Below are positions 62,001 through 64,000 of a stretch of DNA of 64,000 nt, piece after piece. A program made the translations under genes and the position numbers. Each line of letters begins with the position of its first letter. Positions within the stretch are counted from its first letter, which is position 1. Source of the stretch: Ziziphus jujuba (taxonomy: Eukaryota > Streptophyta > Magnoliopsida > Rosales > Rhamnaceae); assembly GCF_031755915.1 (NCBI RefSeq), contig NC_083380.1:11842001-11906000 (forward strand), in the 5' to 3' direction. The notes below the pieces were generated by a model. That model made no database searches. It saw only the letters and a program-made list of their open reading frames with translations, and was not told where the DNA came from.

Positions 62001-63308
62001 AAAAAAACAAAAAGTGAGTAAATATTTAAGAAATGATGAAAGCTTTGCATAACAATTCACTAGGAAGAAGTTAAAAAGGAATTTTATATTAAATTAACTT
62101 GCATACAGGGACAAGTCGAAATGCTTCATCTATCTCCTCCTTCGTGAGCCCCTTCTTCTCAAGAAAAGATCGTCTATAGATAACTGGGGATCCCCTAACT
62201 TTTGGGTGTGAAAGGAATTTCACAGCATTTTGCACTTGTTCTTCTCGAATTGGTTCTTTATTCACAAAAACAGATGTTGAAGGATTTTGTTTAGTTGCCT
62301 CTGCCTGGGCATTTGACTGATCCGCATTTTTCGGTTCTGTAAGCACCGCTATTGAATTTGAAAAACAGTATTACCATCTTAAATATATAAAAAATGTAAG
62401 AACTCTAAACATCAAACAATAATCTTCATGTCACTCTAGAATAAGAATATTCAATATCACTCGACTGAAACCTTCACTAAAATCAATGAAGCTGACCCTG
62501 AGAGGGGAACGAAACTTTTGAAGCTCTCCTATTTGCAGTAGGATGCAGAAGAAAACATAGTGAAAGACAATAAAATATCATACGGGGGTCTTTGTAGAAA
62601 TCACAGTCAACTCAAGATTTTTTTATTTTTTTATTTTTTTATTTTTTTATTTTTTTATTTTTTTATTTTTTTTTCCTGGTAATAGATTAATAGTGTTTTG
62701 TAACAGAGAGGCCTCCCACAACCAAACAAATTATTCCAATTTGATGATTTTTTTAATTTATAAAAATTGAAAAACCCCTCCTGGTGTTTGTCATAGTTAG
62801 AGCACAAGGCTGTACATTTCACCGAAGCAACTGTTTTTATTCTCTCATACAAAAAATCTAAGCAAGCAAAGCAGGTTTCATTGCATATTAACCAGCCAAG
62901 TAGGAAACCATACACGAAAAATATCCAAAATCGCCAAACAATTTCAATTTCACCGACTTATATTAATTTCACTGCAGATAGGCAATCCAATCCATGTAGC
63001 TAGAGAAAACAAATTAAAATGACACACGGAAAAACAGGCCTAAAAGCATTCAAAACAGTGAACAATAAACTGAAATTAGATCAAAACTCAGTACATTAGG
63101 AAGACACCCCAAAGTTATATGACGCTTATCAATTCGCGTGGTAATTGAACACGATTCTTCATGGCATATGATTTTCAAATTGAAAGAAGAAAGGTATATC
63201 GAAATCGAAAAGAAATAAAAGAAAGAAAAAATCGAAATTAAACACACCTGAATTCTGAGAATTTTCTTCAGTAGAAGTGGTCGTCGGAGAAGTGGATTGA
63301 GTCGCCAT
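59081..63308 (-). CDS. PEX14: Peroxin-14 (PEX14)
   Basis: A peroxisomal membrane docking protein that receives the cargo receptor PEX5 during matrix protein import. Twelve exons join in frame, from the 5' end: 63308-63248, 62348-62107, 61958-61919, 61821-61628, 61432-61243, 61116-61027, 60824-60754, 60670-60628, 60546-60479, 59898-59854, 59770-59702 and 59560-59081, giving 530 aa, close to other plant PEX14s. The N-terminal PEX5-binding helical domain spans about 55-98 (EEQVQNAVKFLSHPKVRGSP, FLEKKGLTKEEIDEAF). A hydrophobic span follows at about 158-178 (HAILAVGLLAVSGAGTAIVI), then an Ala-rich coiled coil (SLAEEAAAAAKSAAAAAADV) with LDVQVQEMKSMSNAIRKLEG. The C-terminus is Pro/Ser-rich and holds MAMVQRGEKPSNIREINDLP, typical of plant PEX14. 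All splice sites are GT-AG. Intron 9 carries a SINE. Confidence 0.95.
60032..60322 (-). mobile_element. tRNA-derived SINE in PEX14 intron 9
   Basis: Perfect 15-bp duplications CAAAACCACAGAAAA flank it (60017-60031 and 60323-60337). Read on the minus strand it starts GGCACCCAAGGGGGTGGATC. It contains an A-box-like TGGATCATTGG (about 60299-60309) and a B box GGTTCGAGTCT within 60241-60256, then a body of about 220 bp and an A-rich tail (60032-60060). This is the architecture of a Pol III-transcribed SINE. It lies in the same orientation as PEX14 and leaves the exons untouched. The perfect duplications suggest a fairly recent insertion. Confidence 0.88.
62620..62676. repeat. (ATTTTTT)n low-complexity repeat
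   Basis: About seven units of A followed by 6-8 T in PEX14 intron 1. Confidence 0.92.
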
Positions 63309-64000
63309 GCTCAAACTCCTCCTTCACACTGAATCAGAATAACAGCTACAGAATCAGCAACAATAAAAAACAAAACAAAAACCAAAAAGAGCGAAAGAAA
63401 ATGAGAGAACAAATTAAAAAAAAAGAAGGAAAATAGTAATTTAATAAAAAGAGGAAGAAAAAGCCAAGAAAAGGAAAAGAGCTTACGGAAGATGACGAAG
63501 AGAGTGAGGTTGTTGTATGTGTGTCAGAGAAGAAGAAGAAAAAGGACTTAGCCTTGTTTGCTCATCTCGAAGCACACAGCAATGGCGTCGTCTCGCTGAT
63601 GATGATGTTGAAATGTGATTATTTTTGTTTGGTAAACGGCAATTCTATATTCCATAAAAAGGCCCAAAAAACGGTGAGGAATGGATAATGTAGTCCTTAA
63701 AACGATGCGTCTTGGGCCTTTTCATTATTTTATTTGTTTTAATTTTGTCCCATTTGGGGTCCAATTCTTCTTTGGGCTATTCTGAATTTTAGGGCCCAAG
63801 ACAAGTACTCTTTTTGGATCGTAAGCTATTTTTCATAAGTTATTCAATATACGCCCTTGAGATACTATATACACTCTTCCAATCTGTGCGTATTCCCACC
63901 CAAACGTGCTAAACTAAAACAAATGCTCTAATTTCAACGATTAATGTTAGATTTTCCACCGAATCATAATATGTGTGTATAGAAAAATTGATTTCCTACA
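63309..64000 (-). promoter_or_regulatory. PEX14 leader and promoter region with site II motifs
   Basis: Next to the start codon are purine-rich leader sequences. Farther upstream (about 63659-63800) several GGCCC/TGGGC words occur (AAAAGGCCCAAAA, CTTGGGCCTTTT, TTTGGGCTATT, AGGGCCCAAG). These match plant site II elements (TGGGCC/T), which TCP factors bind in promoters of housekeeping and growth genes. No clear TATA box was seen. Function is inferred from the motif cluster alone. Confidence 0.45.

Overview
This is plant nuclear DNA from a eudicot. The genes are intron-rich with GT-AG introns. The background is strongly AT-rich, with many poly-A/T, (TA)n and (CT)n tracts. There is a TIR-NBS-LRR resistance gene, a class almost confined to eudicots, and several LTR-retrotransposon remnants. 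The repeat content and protein sequences would suit Rosales, but that is only an impression. No organism can be fixed from the sequence alone.

Layout. At 588-2947 (+) is the 3' end of an ATM-kinase-like gene, broken by a frameshift and a nonsense codon. At 5060-5413 (-) is a decayed plant serpin fragment. At 8262-14300 (+) is a five-exon TIR-NBS-LRR gene encoding about 1365 aa. Its LRR region holds seven 126-bp tandem copies and it ends in a post-LRR domain. From 15385 to 26250 is repeat-derived DNA: T-rich tandem repeats, then a gutted LTR element with its primer-binding site. That element is split by a 5.3-kb insertion bounded by TTTAG duplications, and a broken Ty3/gypsy pol follows. The stretch 26251-32300 is intergenic, with a repeat array, an orphan terminal exon and a second copy of a repeat seen near 4.3 kb. 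At 33104-34530 (+) is an SRO-family (RCD1-like) gene, and at 43050-44060 (+) an intronless DUF1645 gene. DXR (12 exons, 51336-56760) and PEX14 (12 exons, 59081-63308) lie in tandem on the minus strand. The remainder is AT-rich intergenic sequence with microsatellites.

The genes do not form a pathway. DXR is the first committed step of the plastid MEP isoprenoid pathway, PEX14 is the peroxisomal import docking protein, the SRO is a stress regulator and the TNL is an immune receptor. The most informative structures are the exact 7 x 126-bp LRR expansion, the nested LTR insertion with matching target duplications and a conserved W-box cluster and splice-donor motif, a tRNA-type SINE with a 15-bp target duplication in a PEX14 intron, and a Ser-to-Tyr change in the DXR nucleotide-binding motif. 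I found no wholly new system that I can defend.
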